Position numbers and translations under genes: made by a program
Notes under the pieces: model-generated
The model's database searches: none
Told to the model about the DNA's origin: nothing
Seen by the model: the letters and a program-made list of their open reading frames with translations, nothing else
NCBI RefSeq assembly: GCF_037893015.1
Contig: NC_133666.1
Location: forward strand, 622,337,156 to 622,401,155
Reading direction: 5' to 3'
From: Macrotis lagotis
Taxonomy: Eukaryota > Chordata > Mammalia > Peramelemorphia > Peramelidae
DNA: 64,000 bases
Shown here: piece after piece, positions 9,433 through 21,297 of the stretch
Layout of the letters: each line of letters begins with the position of its first letter
Numbering within the stretch: position 1 is the first letter of the stretch

Positions 9433-10359
9433 AATGCCAATGTTAGAGGAAAAGAAACACAAAATGAGAGGCAAGGCAGTCAAAGACCTCCAGTGAAAAC
9501 CATGCTCCATGTGGGGATGGGGACTTTTAGGATCCTGTGACACTTCCATTATGCCAGTGTGCAGAAATACTATTTCTTCTTTTCCTTTTCTGCATCCAAG
9601 AGACCAAATAGATGCAAATTATCTATTCTTATACCCATTATAGCATCCTATGTCTTCAACTTTTCCAGCTCAGTAACCAAATGACTTTCTTTCAACACAA
9701 AATACAAATCCAGGAATTATGGCTGATAAGAAGACATCAAATAGTTTCTATGCCTGCCCTGAAGTCTATGGGAAAAATTCATTTACTTTAACAAAGATTG
9801 AAAGTATCCAAATGAAGGGGGGCCTCCTAAAGGATAGGAAGATGCTTCATGCGAATTGGTTATGGCCCAGCCTTTGGAGGCTACTTCCTCCTGAAAGGGG
9901 GCAATATAGAGCATGCAGGAAGGTCAGTGGCTTGTGGATTGGAAGGAGGCAACAGCTTGATCTAGTGAAATAGGATGTAGAATAGAAGTTAAATTTTGAT
10001 TTGAGACAGTCATTTCACAATAATATTGCATGAAAGGACCTAAAGAACCTTTTGGTAATAAAGAAAACTAAGACCATGACCAGAGAAGTAAATGACAAAC
10101 AAGAAGACAAGCAAAAACAGAAGTACCAGGAGGCATTTAGTGAAAGTCATCAAAGACAGGCATTTTCTTTTTGAAGACAAAGTGAAGGTCTTCAACTTGT
10201 GGTCTTTTCCATGATAAATTCAATCCAGAATCCAACCTACAGGGAGTTGATTATATGTATGTAGCAATAGCAAAAAAAACCCCACGACAATAAAAGTACA
10301 GAGAAGTATGAATATCAAAATAGTATTACTTGACTTTGGTGGCTGACACAAAGTATCTA

Positions 10360-10360
<1 letters not shown>
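9433..10360. other. Unassigned stretch
   Basis: No known repeat recognised. A short + open frame (9719-9973) has no distinguishing features. Confidence 0.35.

Positions 10361-10413
<53 letters not shown>
10361..10413. repeat. (AT)n microsatellite
   Basis: About 26 AT dinucleotides without interruption. Confidence 0.97.
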
Positions 10414-10416
<3 letters not shown>

Positions 10417-11697
10417 GTGGTAATTACCCAATTTAGGCAATATTTGTCTTTTCAGTAGGTAGGAGAACACTGTGTGGTACAAGTGCATATTGTGCAGGTA
10501 CCCATGTCTTTCATTGGCTACTTGCTCTGATTGTAAAAATCTGCTAGAGACAAAACTGGGACATAATAAAAACAAAATCAAAGCAGTCCTTAATAACTCA
10601 GCACATAACAGCAGGATCAAACATCCTTAGCTCTGTTTGACTTTAGGCAGGTAACACAGTTAACAGTCAACCATGCAGTCATGGCTCAGGAATACCCAGA
10701 TGGGAAATACTCCTTTTTAAGGAGCATAATGAGGAAACTGAGTCAGAAGGAAATTGTCTTGACCTGAGACCAAAGATTGTTCTTTTAGACTGTAAGAACA
10801 GTTTAGATTCACATTTCCTGAGTAGTTTGTTACCTTAGTCTATAGTTGTTCTTCCAAATGGTAGATTACTGACTTAATGATCCATTAGACACTGAAGTTT
10901 AGACTTTAGAATAAATTTATCATAGTCACAAAGTCTTTTATCCTAAATAGTAAACTTCATCAGTTTTAGCTTAAGGCTAAATACTGTTGTTTTCTCTCAT
11001 GGGTTGCTATATGCTATAAAATCATCAGCTCAAACATACATAAGAAATTTCACTTAAAATTCATCACTTTCTTTTGTTTTCTTCTGTTTAAATTTGTCCT
11101 GATTTTATTTGTTCTGATTTAATTTGTCCTGTAAAGACAAAAATCATTAAAAACCATTTCTGTATTAGACAAGAACTTGTAGGTCTGCAACAAAACAAGT
11201 CCATTGTTTAGAAATTGCATGACTGAAGTTGACTTATTTCCCATGGTCCTTGCCCATACTGAATCAACAGGGACTTCAGCAAAAGGAGCTGGGTTTGTTG
11301 TCCCTGCCTGTCTTCCTATCTTGCTGTGGGTCAAAGCCTTTAACCTTTAGGTTTCAACATTTTATATGAGATAAAACAATTTATTTGTCCTAAATGATAA
11401 CAAACAGTTGTAGATATAACTTCTTCTTAACTTTATGCAAAGGTAGAAAAAATCCAGACAGTTACAAAACAAAGGCTGATAAATAGCATTATTGATTTAA
11501 AAACATTTCTTCATTGATTTTTCTTTAGTGTATTTAAATAATAACAGTTAAATTATCAAATTTCAAATTCATTTGTCTTTATCACTAGAAATAACATCAA
11601 ATTAGATATTCAGATTGATAACTTTTGATGAAGAGCTATGACTAAATCTTTCTAAAATCCCTTTCTCCTTCCAAGGTTTTCTTTGTAACTCAGTTTA
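10414..11697. other. Unassigned AT-rich stretch
   Basis: No SINE, L1 or exon pattern recognised. It could be the eroded interior of the minus-strand retroviral element whose LTR lies at 13.3-13.6 kb, but I cannot show that. Confidence 0.3.
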
Positions 11698-11822
11698 CAA
11701 TCTCATGAATTTCTTTCTTTTTTTCTTTCTTTTGAGACCGGATTTGAACCCAGGTACTCCTGACTCCAGGGCGGGTGCTTTATCCACTGCGCCACCTAGC
11801 TGCCCCCAATCTCATGAATTTC
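11698..11822 (-). mobile_element. SINE head only (tRNA-related part), with target-site duplication
   Basis: CAATCTCATGAATTTC is duplicated at 11698-11713 and 11807-11822. The insert (minus strand) contains only the tRNA-like head, from GGGGGCAGCTAGGTGG to about 'CAAATCCGGTCTC', then an A-rich AAAGAAAG tail. The usual body (cacttaataattacctag...) is absent. Confidence 0.87.
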
Positions 11823-12206
11823 AAAAGTCATCTTGTGTTTAACGGTGCAATTCTAATTTCCTAATGATCCAGTCTATGAAAGACTGCCTTTATTTGTATT
11901 CATAACTGTTAAAAGCTTTATTTTAAACCTTACATATCTAATTTTATTGTTTAACTAGACAGGGACCATTTTATTAATACATGACTTTACTACTTGAGAG
12001 GTTTCTGTCGGTATAATTCCCAGAATGTAGTGGGTCTTAGATTATACAATTTGAACTATACTTGATAGCTTTTTTTCTCTGAGAAAAACCTTAAGAAGAA
12101 AAGAGAAAGGATTGAATAGAGAAAAATTCTCAGAATGGATCTAAACTAGAGCATAGAATAGGAAGATAGACTATTTCCTTTCAAGGTGGCAATTTCCAGG
12201 TAAATA
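11823..12206. other. Unassigned AT-rich stretch
   Basis: Contains several AATAAA-like words on the minus strand but nothing identifiable. Confidence 0.3.
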
Positions 12207-13235
12207 TTATCGCTGGCACCAAGTAACTTTGGTCAAGGCTGAGTGATTCTCCTGTCCCCTAATTGTAGAGCAATAGAAAGGAGGCAGCAAGAAGAAAGCT
12301 AAGAGCAGGGGGATTCTCAGAGGGAGATTTTTCTGAGGGAGAAAGTTTTGCTTAATTGAAGAATGGCATTTTTGATTTATTGACCTATTCAAGATTAATT
12401 TCTCCTGAAATTGAATTGGGGCCAGGCAGTATAAAAAGAGGACCATACATTTCTTCCTCAAATCCTGTCCTGCAAATTATTCCCAATTCTGTGAGGTTGA
12501 GCAAAAAGTGAGCTAGAGCAAGGGCACAATTCAGATATTGGGAGGTCAGGAGTTGTCAGACCAGTGGGAGAGAGATGGTGGGGGGAGAGCTGATGTAGTT
12601 TAGGAATTTTGATTAGTTTTGAGAGGGTCAGGTTGATGGATTAGGAGGATTTGAGAATCAGATAGGAGTCACAAGGAGGTTACCACCTCAGTTAAAAAAA
12701 TAGCTGGACATATGGGATTTTGTTCCACTTGTCTTGCTTCTGACACAAATTGTTCTGGTCAATGGGGTTGTCAGGGAATTTTTGGAAAAAGGTTCCCATG
12801 AAGAGGGGTATTATGAGAAGTGAGGTTACACAGAGTAGCCCAGTGGTTATGACTAAGATTCCCCCAGGGGGTGGGGTATCCCCACTCAATGTATGGTTTA
12901 GTCTCTGTTTAAATAGAGAAAGAAAGAGGTGTCCTAGTTCCGTTTCTGTTTTGAGGCAGTTCTCCATCTAGCTAGGATTTTGGAAAGGAACACCCTGGGT
13001 GACCTAGCAAGGAGGAAGGGAGAGTGCCTGGGAAGGAGTCTAACCTCTCAAATTAGTCCTGTCTTCTGAAATGGCCAGGAGGAATTATTTGTCCTTAAAT
13101 ACTAAGGGCTTGGTAGGTCCAGGAGAGGTTTGCACCAATTTAACTTCTGGCAACATCAGGGAGTTAGTCTGAGTGTGCTGCTACAACTTGCTGCTTCCCT
13201 GGTTGGGAACCTTCAGGATTCCTTTGCTCCTCATC
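12207..13235 (-). pseudogene. Probable remnant interior of an endogenous retrovirus
   Basis: Lies immediately downstream (minus strand) of the LTR and primer-binding site at 13604-13236. Two short open frames, 12692-12967 and 12207-12461, each contain one strongly hydrophobic stretch of about 20 residues and a polar remainder. They might be leader or membrane pieces, but I cannot assign gag, pol or env. No protease or reverse-transcriptase motif is visible, so most of the coding region is lost or unrecognisable. Confidence 0.35.
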
Positions 13236-13253
13236 TCCCAGGTTTTGGCACCA
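13236..13253 (-). promoter_or_regulatory. Primer-binding site resembling tRNA-Phe 3' end
   Basis: The minus strand reads TGGTGCCAAAACCTGGGA, two differences from the complement of a tRNA-Phe 3' end. It starts 2 nt after the CA end of the putative LTR, the standard spacing. Confidence 0.6.
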
Positions 13254-13255
13254 AA

Positions 13256-13604
13256 TGAAGGATCAAAAGGTGGAGTCAGTTTTAGGAGGATAACAATGGA
13301 GGCAAAAGCAATGTAAAGTTGTTTATTGAAGGAAGGAACAAGCTGGGTCAGAACAGACATCAGCAATGGGTAGTTGGGGACTACATTTTTAGAGGGTATG
13401 GGCTATAGGAAGCAGGGTGTGATGATTTCCATGGGGATTGAGAGTCGATTGGGATTTCCATGGAGGATGTGATTTATCTGAAGGTCTCCCTGGAGAGTGA
13501 GAGTTGTTTGAAGTTTCTAAGGAGGCTAGGATTTGTTTTCTCAAGAGACAATACTCAATCAGGCTCAACTGAACAAGAGTTGAAATTTAGGTCTGAATCT
13601 AACA
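13256..13604 (-). mobile_element. Endogenous retroviral LTR (probable 5' LTR), minus strand
   Basis: On the minus strand it runs from TGTTAGATTC to CCTTCA, with TG...CA ends about 349 bp apart. An AATAAA signal lies near 13322-13327, followed by a T-rich region, as in an R/U5 layout, and the primer site abuts the end. No second LTR copy was found in the window, so the partner is lost or elsewhere. The start is the least certain edge. Confidence 0.55.
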
Positions 13605-14084
13605 ATATGTTTCACACTGAATTTTCAGTCTAGACCTCATTGTCAGGAGATAATGTTCTTCAGTGTCTATCAACTGGATTTGTGCCTTGTCGTTGCAATG
13701 ATCAGAGTTCTAAAACCATTCAAAACTTTTTCTTTATATAACGTGTGGGTCTGTAATGTCTGGCCCATGTGTATTATGTTTATGTTCACTTGGGTTTGTC
13801 ATCTGTGTGAATGTGTGCATGTGATTTGTATTGAGGCAATAATGACATTTATTGTGTCTCTTCCCCTTCCCGCCCCGACCCCCTTCTCCTAGGGAGACTG
13901 ATTCCTGCCTGGAGATGAAGCAAGAGATTAGGGCTAAATAATGGGTACTCTGTCTTCTCAGAAAGAGAAGGAGGGTACCTGGGCTAGAAAAATATCTGTC
14001 TGCCTCTTTAATTATCATTATTCTAGGGGATGTAATTTTTAAGTCCCAGTTACAACTCTTGGTCATGATTTCTCTTTTTGTTTT
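13605..14084. other. Unassigned stretch
   Basis: No repeat recognised. 13750-13830 is TG-rich. A minus-strand open frame overlapping it has no family features. Confidence 0.35.
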
Positions 14085-14255
14085 AGTTTGTTTTTTAGGG
14101 TTTTTTTTGCAAGGCAGTTAAGTGACAAGGCAGTGACTTGCCCAGGGTCACACAACTAGGTAATTATTAATTGTCTGAGGTCAGAATTGAACTCAGGTCA
14201 TCCTGACTCCAGGGCTGGTACTCTATCTATTGCACTACCTAGCTGCCCCTGGCCA
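14085..14255 (-). mobile_element. SINE, antisense
   Basis: Complement order: T-rich tail, 'GGTCACACAACTAGGTAATT', 'CTGACTCCAGGGCTGGTACT', 'CACTACCTAGCTGCCCC'. An internal 15-bp stretch (GTTAAGTGACAAGGCAGTGA) is partly duplicated. Confidence 0.87.
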
Positions 14256-14460
14256 CTGTTTCTTAAGGGGGCAAGATCTGATTCCTCTTCCCACCAAATG
14301 TCAGTTGTACAATGAATACACATAGCAAATAGCCGAATCTCATTTATTCAAGTTGATAGCAAAACAGGAATCAGAAAAGGTATTATGAACAATGAGTCTT
14401 GCCCTTTAAGATATCTATATCTTTAATATATATCTATAGGTATATATTTATATATATGCA

Positions 14461-14765
14461 TATATTGTTGGCATTGTTGTTTGTCTTTCATTCTCAAAGA
14501 AAATGAAGACATCAGAAAGATGATGCCATGACATGCACATGATTTAGATTTGAGGGGGAGGGGACTGAACAAAAACACTAGTCTCACTTTCTCCTCCAGA
14601 GCTATCTGATCCAATGACCAGATATGGATCAGGACAACTGGAGATGGCACTGGATAAGAGGCAATCAGAGTTAAATGACTTGCCCACAGTCACACAACTA
14701 GTAAGTGTCCAGTATCTAGAGGCCACATTTGAACTCAGGTCCTCCTGACTCCAGCTTTTGGCACT
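14461..14765 (+). mobile_element. SINE of the RTE-mobilised type, fused to SINE-like sequence
   Basis: The first part ('TTGTCTTTCATTCTCAAAGA', 'GACATCAGAAAGATGATGCC', 'GATCAGGACAACTGGAGATG') resembles a second marsupial SINE family whose end matches RTE. From 14660 on it reads as the complement of a tRNA-headed SINE core ('GACTTGCCCACAGTCACACA'). Confidence 0.55.
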
Positions 14766-14870
14766 TATATACATACACACATACATGTATATATGCATGC
14801 ATGTATATATTTATTTGCACATATATTATCTCTCTCTCTTTCTATATATATATATATACATGCAGACATC
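14766..14870. repeat. AT-rich simple sequence
   Basis: ACATACACACATACATGTATATATG-type alternating sequence, then a CT run and (TA)n. Confidence 0.8.
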
Positions 14871-15424
14871 AAAAAGTCTTCTAATCATATCAAATTAGCA
14901 ATTGTAAAAGGTAAAACTTATTAAAAAGTTATAAATTTAAATGTAAAAATGTCAATTTAAGAAAGGTCGGCTTTCTTATCTTCCTAGCTTTCATCAAGAT
15001 AGAACCTCTGACTTAAAAGGGGAGCCTTATGCTTTATGAAAGTCTTTTAGCATAACTGATAAATTCTGGAGTGAGGTCTCCAGTGAGGAGGGTTGCTTTC
15101 CTGAATTAATGAAATTATTGATAATGATCTTTCCTTCTGCCTTAGTGGAAATGACTTGGAGCACATCAGGAAACTCTTTGATGGGCAAGTACCAAAGATC
15201 TTATCTATTAACTATCCTGCCTTCTGATTGTGCAAAAGTATAGCTATGCTCCTCCCATTCCACTAAGTTCCCTTTCATGAATGGTTAACTATAGGTCTCT
15301 ATATACAATAAATACATGAATGTAAATCTAACTTTGTCTCTCATTAAAACCCAAATCTTGGATGTTTTCAGTATCTATATGAAAGTATTTATCATACAAT
15401 ATAGATTGAAGGAACTTTCACATT
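14871..15424. other. Unassigned stretch
   Basis: No recognisable repeat or exon. Confidence 0.35.
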
Positions 15425-15597
15425 GAAAGTGGAGAGAGGGCAGCTAGGTGGTGTAGTGGATAGAGCACCAGCCCTGGAGTCAGGAGTACCTGAGTTCAAA
15501 TCCTGCCTCAGACACTTAATTACCTAGCTGTGTTGCCTTGGGCAAGCCACTTAACCCCATTGCCTTGCAAAAAACTAAAAAAGGAAATGGAGAGAGA
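15425..15597 (+). mobile_element. SINE with imperfect target-site duplication
   Basis: Body 15439-15582. It is flanked by GAAAGTGGAGAGAG (15425-15438) and a near copy, GAAATGGAGAGAG, beginning at 15584. The body lacks the 'AATA' of TTAATAATTACC. Confidence 0.85.
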
Positions 15598-15802
15598 GAG
15601 AAACAGACAGACAGAGACAGAGAAATAGAGTCAGAGAGACAGAAACAGAGAGAGAGACCAGAGACAGAGACAAAGACAAAGACAGAGATAGAGAAGAAAG
15701 ATATAGAAATATAGATATAGATAGCTAGATAGAAAGAGACAGAGAGAGCAACTGACAGACATATGTATATATATATATATACATATATATGTGGAGAGAG
15801 AC

Positions 15803-15855
<53 letters not shown>
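15586..15855. repeat. Purine-rich GA/GACA repeat with (TA)n and (AG)n
   Basis: GAGA, GACAGACA and GATAGATA units grow out of the SINE tail and target repeat. A TATATG segment (15760-15790) and a pure (AG)n run (about 15808-15854) follow. Confidence 0.92.
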
Positions 15856-15856
<1 letters not shown>

Positions 15857-16209
15857 CACACTTAAGGAGAAAATTCTCCAGTCTCTAGGTATAGGAAGCT
15901 GAGGATTGAGACATGATAGAGAGTATAAACTCTTCTCAGGTTGCCTTCTAGGTTCTAGAAGAATTTTTCTTTCCATTCACTGAGCTAAAGAGAGATTGGC
16001 ATCTAGCTTCCTTTTTTGAAGTTGGAAGTCAGAAAATTCACTGAAAAAACTAGAGGAATCAGGTGCGAAGAGAGATATCTTCTTTTAGTAGCTTTTACCA
16101 ATTCCAATCACCCCTCACTGAAGTAGGGTACATTGATGTCCACCAACAAAAAGATACCCTTTGAACCAAGGTTATACATCTAATGACACTATATCTCAAC
16201 AAATTCTCC

Positions 16210-16605
16210 TTACTCTGATCACTTTACAATACCTCAGTTCATGAATTCCTGCCCATTTTCCTTTGAAGTTGTTCATTTAATCATTTCTTATTGTGCAATA
16301 ATGTTACACTACTTTCATGTCATAATTTCTTTTGTCATTCCCTAATATGTGGGCAACCCTTGTTTCTGGTGTTTTACTATTATGAACAGACCTGATAGAA
16401 ATATTTTGTATGTGATATTCTTCCTCTTCTTGATATCATGATATGTCTGCATTACTGGGTTTAGTGACTTTTTGAGCAGAGCTCTATATTGCTTTCCAGA
16501 ATAGCTGCATCAGCTGCATCATTTCACTGTTCCATCAGAGTATATCAATGTGCTTCTTCTCCCACAGCCTCTCCAGTATTTGTCAGTTTTCTCTTAAGAA
16601 AGGAA
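16210..16605 (-). mobile_element. Old L1 3' fragment, antisense
   Basis: The + strand keeps diverged versions of 'TTATTGTGCAATAATGTTAC', 'TATTGCTTTCCAGAATAGCT' and 'CTCCAGTATTTGTCAGTTTT', in the order seen in the antisense L1 end at 18.0-18.3 kb. Confidence 0.6.
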
Positions 16606-17690
16606 ATGGTCTGTGCCATCAAAATGCTTACATTTCAATGCTCCCAAGCTTGTCTTTTTGAACAATAATATTGCTTTTATGTTATTGTTTGGCTACAAAT
16701 AATGAATAAGTCTTTGAAGTTGAGCATTATCCAAAGGTTAGTGGAAAGGCACAGAGGGTAGGCAGGGGAGCAGCACATTTAAAATGAGAACTTACATAGA
16801 AGTGATATAGAAAATGTCATGTAAAATAAACAATTATGACTGAAATAAAGAGAAACTGATTTTGTAGTGAGTGCAACACATAATAGTGGTATGTTGGTGT
16901 GAGCCAAGTGAAACTCTGCTAGTTTGGGCAGGTTGTCACTTCTTTTTATTTATGTTCCCCACCCATGTATGTGTGGAACTACTCCTAACTTTGGACAGGA
17001 CTCTCACTCTTGTCAACTTTACTATCTCAGATTCTCCCAACTCTGTAGGAGTGTTTTTTCCTTTCTAAGTGGCCATGGAAAACAATGGTGACTGTTGAGG
17101 AATTCAGTGCATTGCTGAACCATGTCACATACTCTAGTATGAGAAGGAACACAAAGGCAACACCGAATTCCCAAAACAGACAAAGATACAACAGGAAGAA
17201 TGAGTAATCCATGAAAAGATGGTACACAATATGTCTCCAAGATCAAAAGGAAGTCAACTAAAGAAGATCCACCAAGTTATGGGAGATATAAGAATCAGCC
17301 TTGCTATGGAAATGAACTGAGTGATAAAAGTTAGATTCTTCCTTCAAGGGATTATGGGTTGGAAGTAACAACACACTGTCAATGTCTATTTAATCAGCCA
17401 ATTTCATCTTGGGCCTCAGATGTCTCTTGTGGTTGTCTGGTCTCTGGAAATATCTACTTTCAGAAAATCTCTGAAGTGGACTCTTCTGTAGCCATAAACT
17501 TTCTGTAGAGATTCTTAAATCTTCCAGATAAAAATCTTTTATAAAAACAAATTTCCATACTTTAGTACAGTCTCTTAAACATTGATTAAATCCAACTAAG
17601 AACTCTAGTTCTAACATTATTATCAGTAGAGTCATATGAAAAATATGAACATTTTATTTACATATACACATATATTTATAGTATATATAT
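16606..17690. other. Unassigned stretch
   Basis: Several short overlapping open frames occur, including a hydrophobic minus-strand one near 17027-17227, but none has splice context or a family I recognise. Confidence 0.3.
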
Positions 17691-18545
17691 GCACATTTAT
17701 ATTATATATTCATTTGACCTCAATTTCCTCAAAATTTCATGCAATTTTTAACTTTAAAATTATTTAGAACTCCCAATTTCCCCCCACATTAACCATATTG
17801 TAAAACAAAACACAAAAAACCTGGGAAAATAAAGAAAAAACATTCTTCAATATGCATTCAGATTTCATAACTAGATAGCATTTTTGATCAAAATTCCCTC
17901 AAAACTGCCTTGGATCATTGTATTGCTGAGAATAATTAAGTCATTCAGAAATGATCATCATACAATATTGCTGTTGCTGTATGTTCTCCTGGTTTTACAC
18001 CACTTTGAATTAGTTCATGTAAGTCTTTCCAAGTTTTTCACAATCACATACTTTAACTTTATCAGTCATTCCTTAATTGATGGGCATCTCTTTAATGTCC
18101 AATCCTTTGCCACAACTAAAAGAGTTGCTATGAATATTTTTTGTAGTTTTTTCTTTTTTATCTCTTTGGGATACAGATCCAGTAGTGAGAGGTATTGCTT
18201 GGGTCAAAGGATATGGTCCTTTAGACATAATTCAAAACAACTCTCTAAATTATGGGTTCAATTTATAACTTTGCCAACTGTGCACTAATATTTCAATCTC
18301 TACATCTCCTGTAACACTTGCCACATTAAACAATTTGATAGGGGAGTGGTGATATCTTAAGAGTTGTTTAAATTGATATTTATTTTGTCAATAATGATTT
18401 AGAGCCTTGTTTCATATGACTGTAGAAGGCTTCATTTTATTTATACACACACACACACACATATTCATGTGAAAACTGCTTGTTCATATCCTTTGATCAT
18501 TTGTCAATTGAGGAGTGCTTCTCTATATGTTTGAGAAATGAGGTC
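17691..18545 (-). mobile_element. L1 3' end, antisense
   Basis: Reverse complement of an L1 ORF2 end plus 3'UTR. Markers on the + strand: 'GATCATCATACAATATTGCT', 'AGTTCATGTAAGTCTTTCCA', 'TTTGGGATACAGATCCAGTA', 'GGGTTCAATTTATAACTTTG'. It is 5'-truncated and carries an (AC)n run at 18444-18461. Confidence 0.72.
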
Positions 18546-18550
18546 TTTTA

Positions 18551-18727
18551 AGAGAGAAACTTGTTTGGGGAGGCTAGGTGGAACATTGGATAGAGCCTTG
18601 GAGTCAGGAGTACCTTAGTTCAAATCCTGCCTCAGACACTTAATAATTACCTAGCCGTGTGGCCTCGGGCAAGCCACTTAACCCCATTGCTTTGCAAAAC
18701 CCTAAAAAAAAGAGAGAGAGAAACTTG
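18551..18727 (+). mobile_element. SINE with 13-bp target-site duplication
   Basis: AGAGAGAAACTTG at 18551-18563 and 18715-18727. The body 18564-18714 has a shortened head ('GGAACATTGGATAGAGCCTT'). Confidence 0.9.
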
Positions 18728-19013
18728 CTTCAGGATTTTTCCCAGTTATGATTATTATGTATTTCCCTCCATCCTATTCCCCCTCTCCCTTGTTTGTCCT
18801 ATTCTCTTTCCATTCACTCTGCCCATTATCTTTTTTTAAATTTTTAAATTTTTATTTTTTAATTCTCATTTTGTACAATTTTTTTTACATTAATAAAATA
18901 TTCTTGTTTAAGAGTAAATGAAATACCCCCTCCCCCCCATAAATATAGACTTGCTTGAGCGATAAAGTAAAGGGGAGACAAAAAATTAAAATTAAAAAAA
19001 TAGTAATAATTGT

Positions 19014-19150
19014 AGGCATGGCCAGGTGGCGCAATGGACAAAGCACCAGCCCTGGAGCCATGAGCGCCCGAGCCCACATCCAGCCCTGTAGACCCAACAA
19101 TCACCCAGCTGTGTGACATGCAAGCCACCCGATCCCCACTGCCCTGAAAA
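19014..19150 (+). repeat. HAL1-embedded SINE module 1
   Basis: Starts GGCATGGCCAGGTGGCGCAA and contains 'CAATCACCCAGCTGTGTGAC'. It is GC-richer than free SINEs in the window. Its counterpart is at 31424-31566. Confidence 0.85.
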
Positions 19151-19204
19151 AACCAGAAAAGAAGAAAAAAAAGAACCAAAATAAAATAGAATAGTAATAA
19201 TAGT

Positions 19205-19340
19205 AGGGGTGGCTGGGTGGTGGACAGAGCATTGGCCCTTGAGCCAGGAGCACCCAAGTCCAAATCTGGCCTCAGACAACCAATGATCACCCTGCTATAT
19301 GGCTCCAGGCAGGCCACCCAGCCCCATTCGCCCTACACCC
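19205..19340 (+). repeat. HAL1-embedded SINE module 2
   Basis: Starts GGGGTGGCTGGGTGGTGGAC and ends near CCCCATTCGCCCTACACC. Head-to-tail with module 1; its counterpart is at 31611-31745. Confidence 0.85.
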
Positions 19341-19551
19341 TCCCCCAAATAATAATAATAAAAAATGTGCTTCAGTCTTTGTTCCAACACCAACAACTCT
19401 GTCGCGGGTGGATCACATTCTTTATGGTAAGTCCATCGCAAAAGTTACTTCCATATTTTTCCAACGTTTCCATTGCTGATCGCAACTCCCTCCTTTCTTA
19501 TTTCTCCACTACCATGTACTATATTTTCTCTCTCCTTTCACTCTGACTCTG

Positions 19552-19700
19552 CTGTAGGGTCGCTGAGTGGCACAGCAGACAGATCCCTGGTCCTGGGGCC
19601 AAGAGGCCCTGAGCCCCCATACCACCCCTTAGGCCTAGCATCCACCTGGCCCTATGGTCCCGGACAGGCCTCCCAATCCCAGCCCCTTGCAAGAAGTAAA
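19552..19700 (+). repeat. HAL1-embedded SINE module 3
   Basis: Starts GCTGTAGGGTCGCTGAGTGG and ends CCCCTTGCAAGAAGTAAAA. It is present in all three long copies (also 31955-32095 and 58045-58190). Confidence 0.85.
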
Positions 19701-20211
19701 AAAGAAAATGTGTTATATCTGACCACTCTCCCCCCATGGTCCATCCTCTCCTCCTTTATTCACATCCCCACCCCTTCCCCCTGCTCCCCCCTCCTTCTTA
19801 CTCCAGATGTCTATACCCCATTGAGCATATATGCTGTTTCCTCTCTGAGCCACCTCTGATGAAAGCAAAGGTTCCCTCATTCCCCCTTGCCTCCCCACTT
19901 GCCTTCCCCATATCATTGCAATAGCTCATTGTAATAAAGAAAAATCCTATTATATGAAATATCTTGGTCTATTCCCCCTCTCCTTTTTCTTTCTCCCATT
20001 ACATTTCCCTTTTTTCTATCGACTTCATTTTTACACCATATTTTATCTTCGAATTCAGCTTTGTCCTGTGCTTCATCTATAAAAGCTCCTTCTACCTGCT
20101 CTATTAACTAAGAAGGTTCATATAAGTATTATCAGTGTCATTTTTCTATGCAGGAATACATGCAGTTCATCATCATTAAATCCCTTATATTTTCCCCTTC
20201 TCCTCCACTCT

Positions 20212-21297
20212 CTATGCTTCACCTGAGTCCTGTATCTGAAGATCAAACCTTCTGTTCAGCTCTGGCCATTCCAAAAGGAACATTTGAAATTCCCCTGGTT
20301 CATTAAAAGTCCATCTTTTTCCCTGGAAGAGGACATTCAGCCTTGCTGGGTAGTTCATTCTTGGCTGCATTCTAAGCTGTTTTGCCTTCCAGAATATTAT
20401 ATTCCAAGACCTACGAGCTTCCAATGTAGTTGCTGCTAAGTCCTTTGTGATCCTGACTGCAGCTCCACAATATTTGAACTGTGTCCTTCTGGTTGCTTGT
20501 AATATTGTCTCTTTGACTTGGGAGTTCTGGAACTTGGCTATAATATTCCCAGGGGTTGGTTTTTTGGGATCTCTTTCTCGGGGAGATCAGTGGATTCTCT
20601 CCATTTCTATTTTGCCCTCTGCTTCTAGAATATCAGGGCAATTTTCCTGTAGTAATTATTTGAAAATGATGTCAAGGCTCTTTTCCTGATCATGACTTTC
20701 AGGTATTCCAATAATTTTTAAATTATCTTTCCTAAGTCTGTTTTCCATATCAGTTGTTTTTTTCAATGAGATATTTCACATTTTCTTCTAATTTTTCACT
20801 TTTTTGGTTTTGAAGTATTGATTCCTGATTTCTGGTAAATTCATCAATCTCTCTGAATTCTATTCTTTGTCTGAAGGATTTGTTCTCCTCAGAGAATTTT
20901 CTTATCTCTTTTTCCATCTCGCCAATTTTGCTTTTTAAAGCATTCTTCTCCTCAATAACTTTTTGAACTGTTCTATCCATTTGACCTAAGCTGGTTTTTA
21001 GCATGCTATTTTTTCAGCATTTTTTTGGATTTCCTTGACTAAACTGCTGACTTCATTTTCATGTTTTTCCTGCATCTCTCTCATTTCTTTTCCCAGTTTT
21101 TCTTCTAACTCCCTCATTTGATTTCCAAAGTCTTTTTTGATCTCTTTCATAGCCTGAGCCCAATTTCTGCTTTTCTTGGAGTCTTTAGATGCAGGAGCAT
21201 GTGCTTCCTCATCTTCAGAGTGAGTGTTTTGAACCTTCTTGGGCTCATTTGCAAAATGTTTCTCAATGGTGTTCCTCTTATTTCTCTGCTTGCTCAT
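20212..21297 (-). pseudogene. HAL1 ORF1 (L1 ORF1p-like), frameshifted
   Basis: About 360 codons. It starts MSKQRNKRNTIEKHF at 21297. The N-terminal half is a heptad-rich coiled coil (…LEEKLGKEMREMQEKHENEV…). The C-terminal part shows L1 ORF1p features (ARLNVLFQGKRWTF and a final QIQDSGEA). Known role of the family: trimeric RNA-binding protein that packages L1 RNA. A frame change occurs near 21000 and further breaks lie between about 20750 and 20424, so it cannot make the full protein. Confidence 0.8.

Noticed and set aside
15586..15855. CRISPR-like or regulatory array
   Set aside because: Simple purine microsatellite without spacers; the host is a vertebrate.
20212..21297. Long coiled-coil reading frames (also at 27833, 33032-33533, 35471-35755, 59291-59536) as host coiled-coil genes
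   Set aside because: They recur in several copies on both strands and match L1 ORF1p features; they are HAL1 ORF1 remnants.
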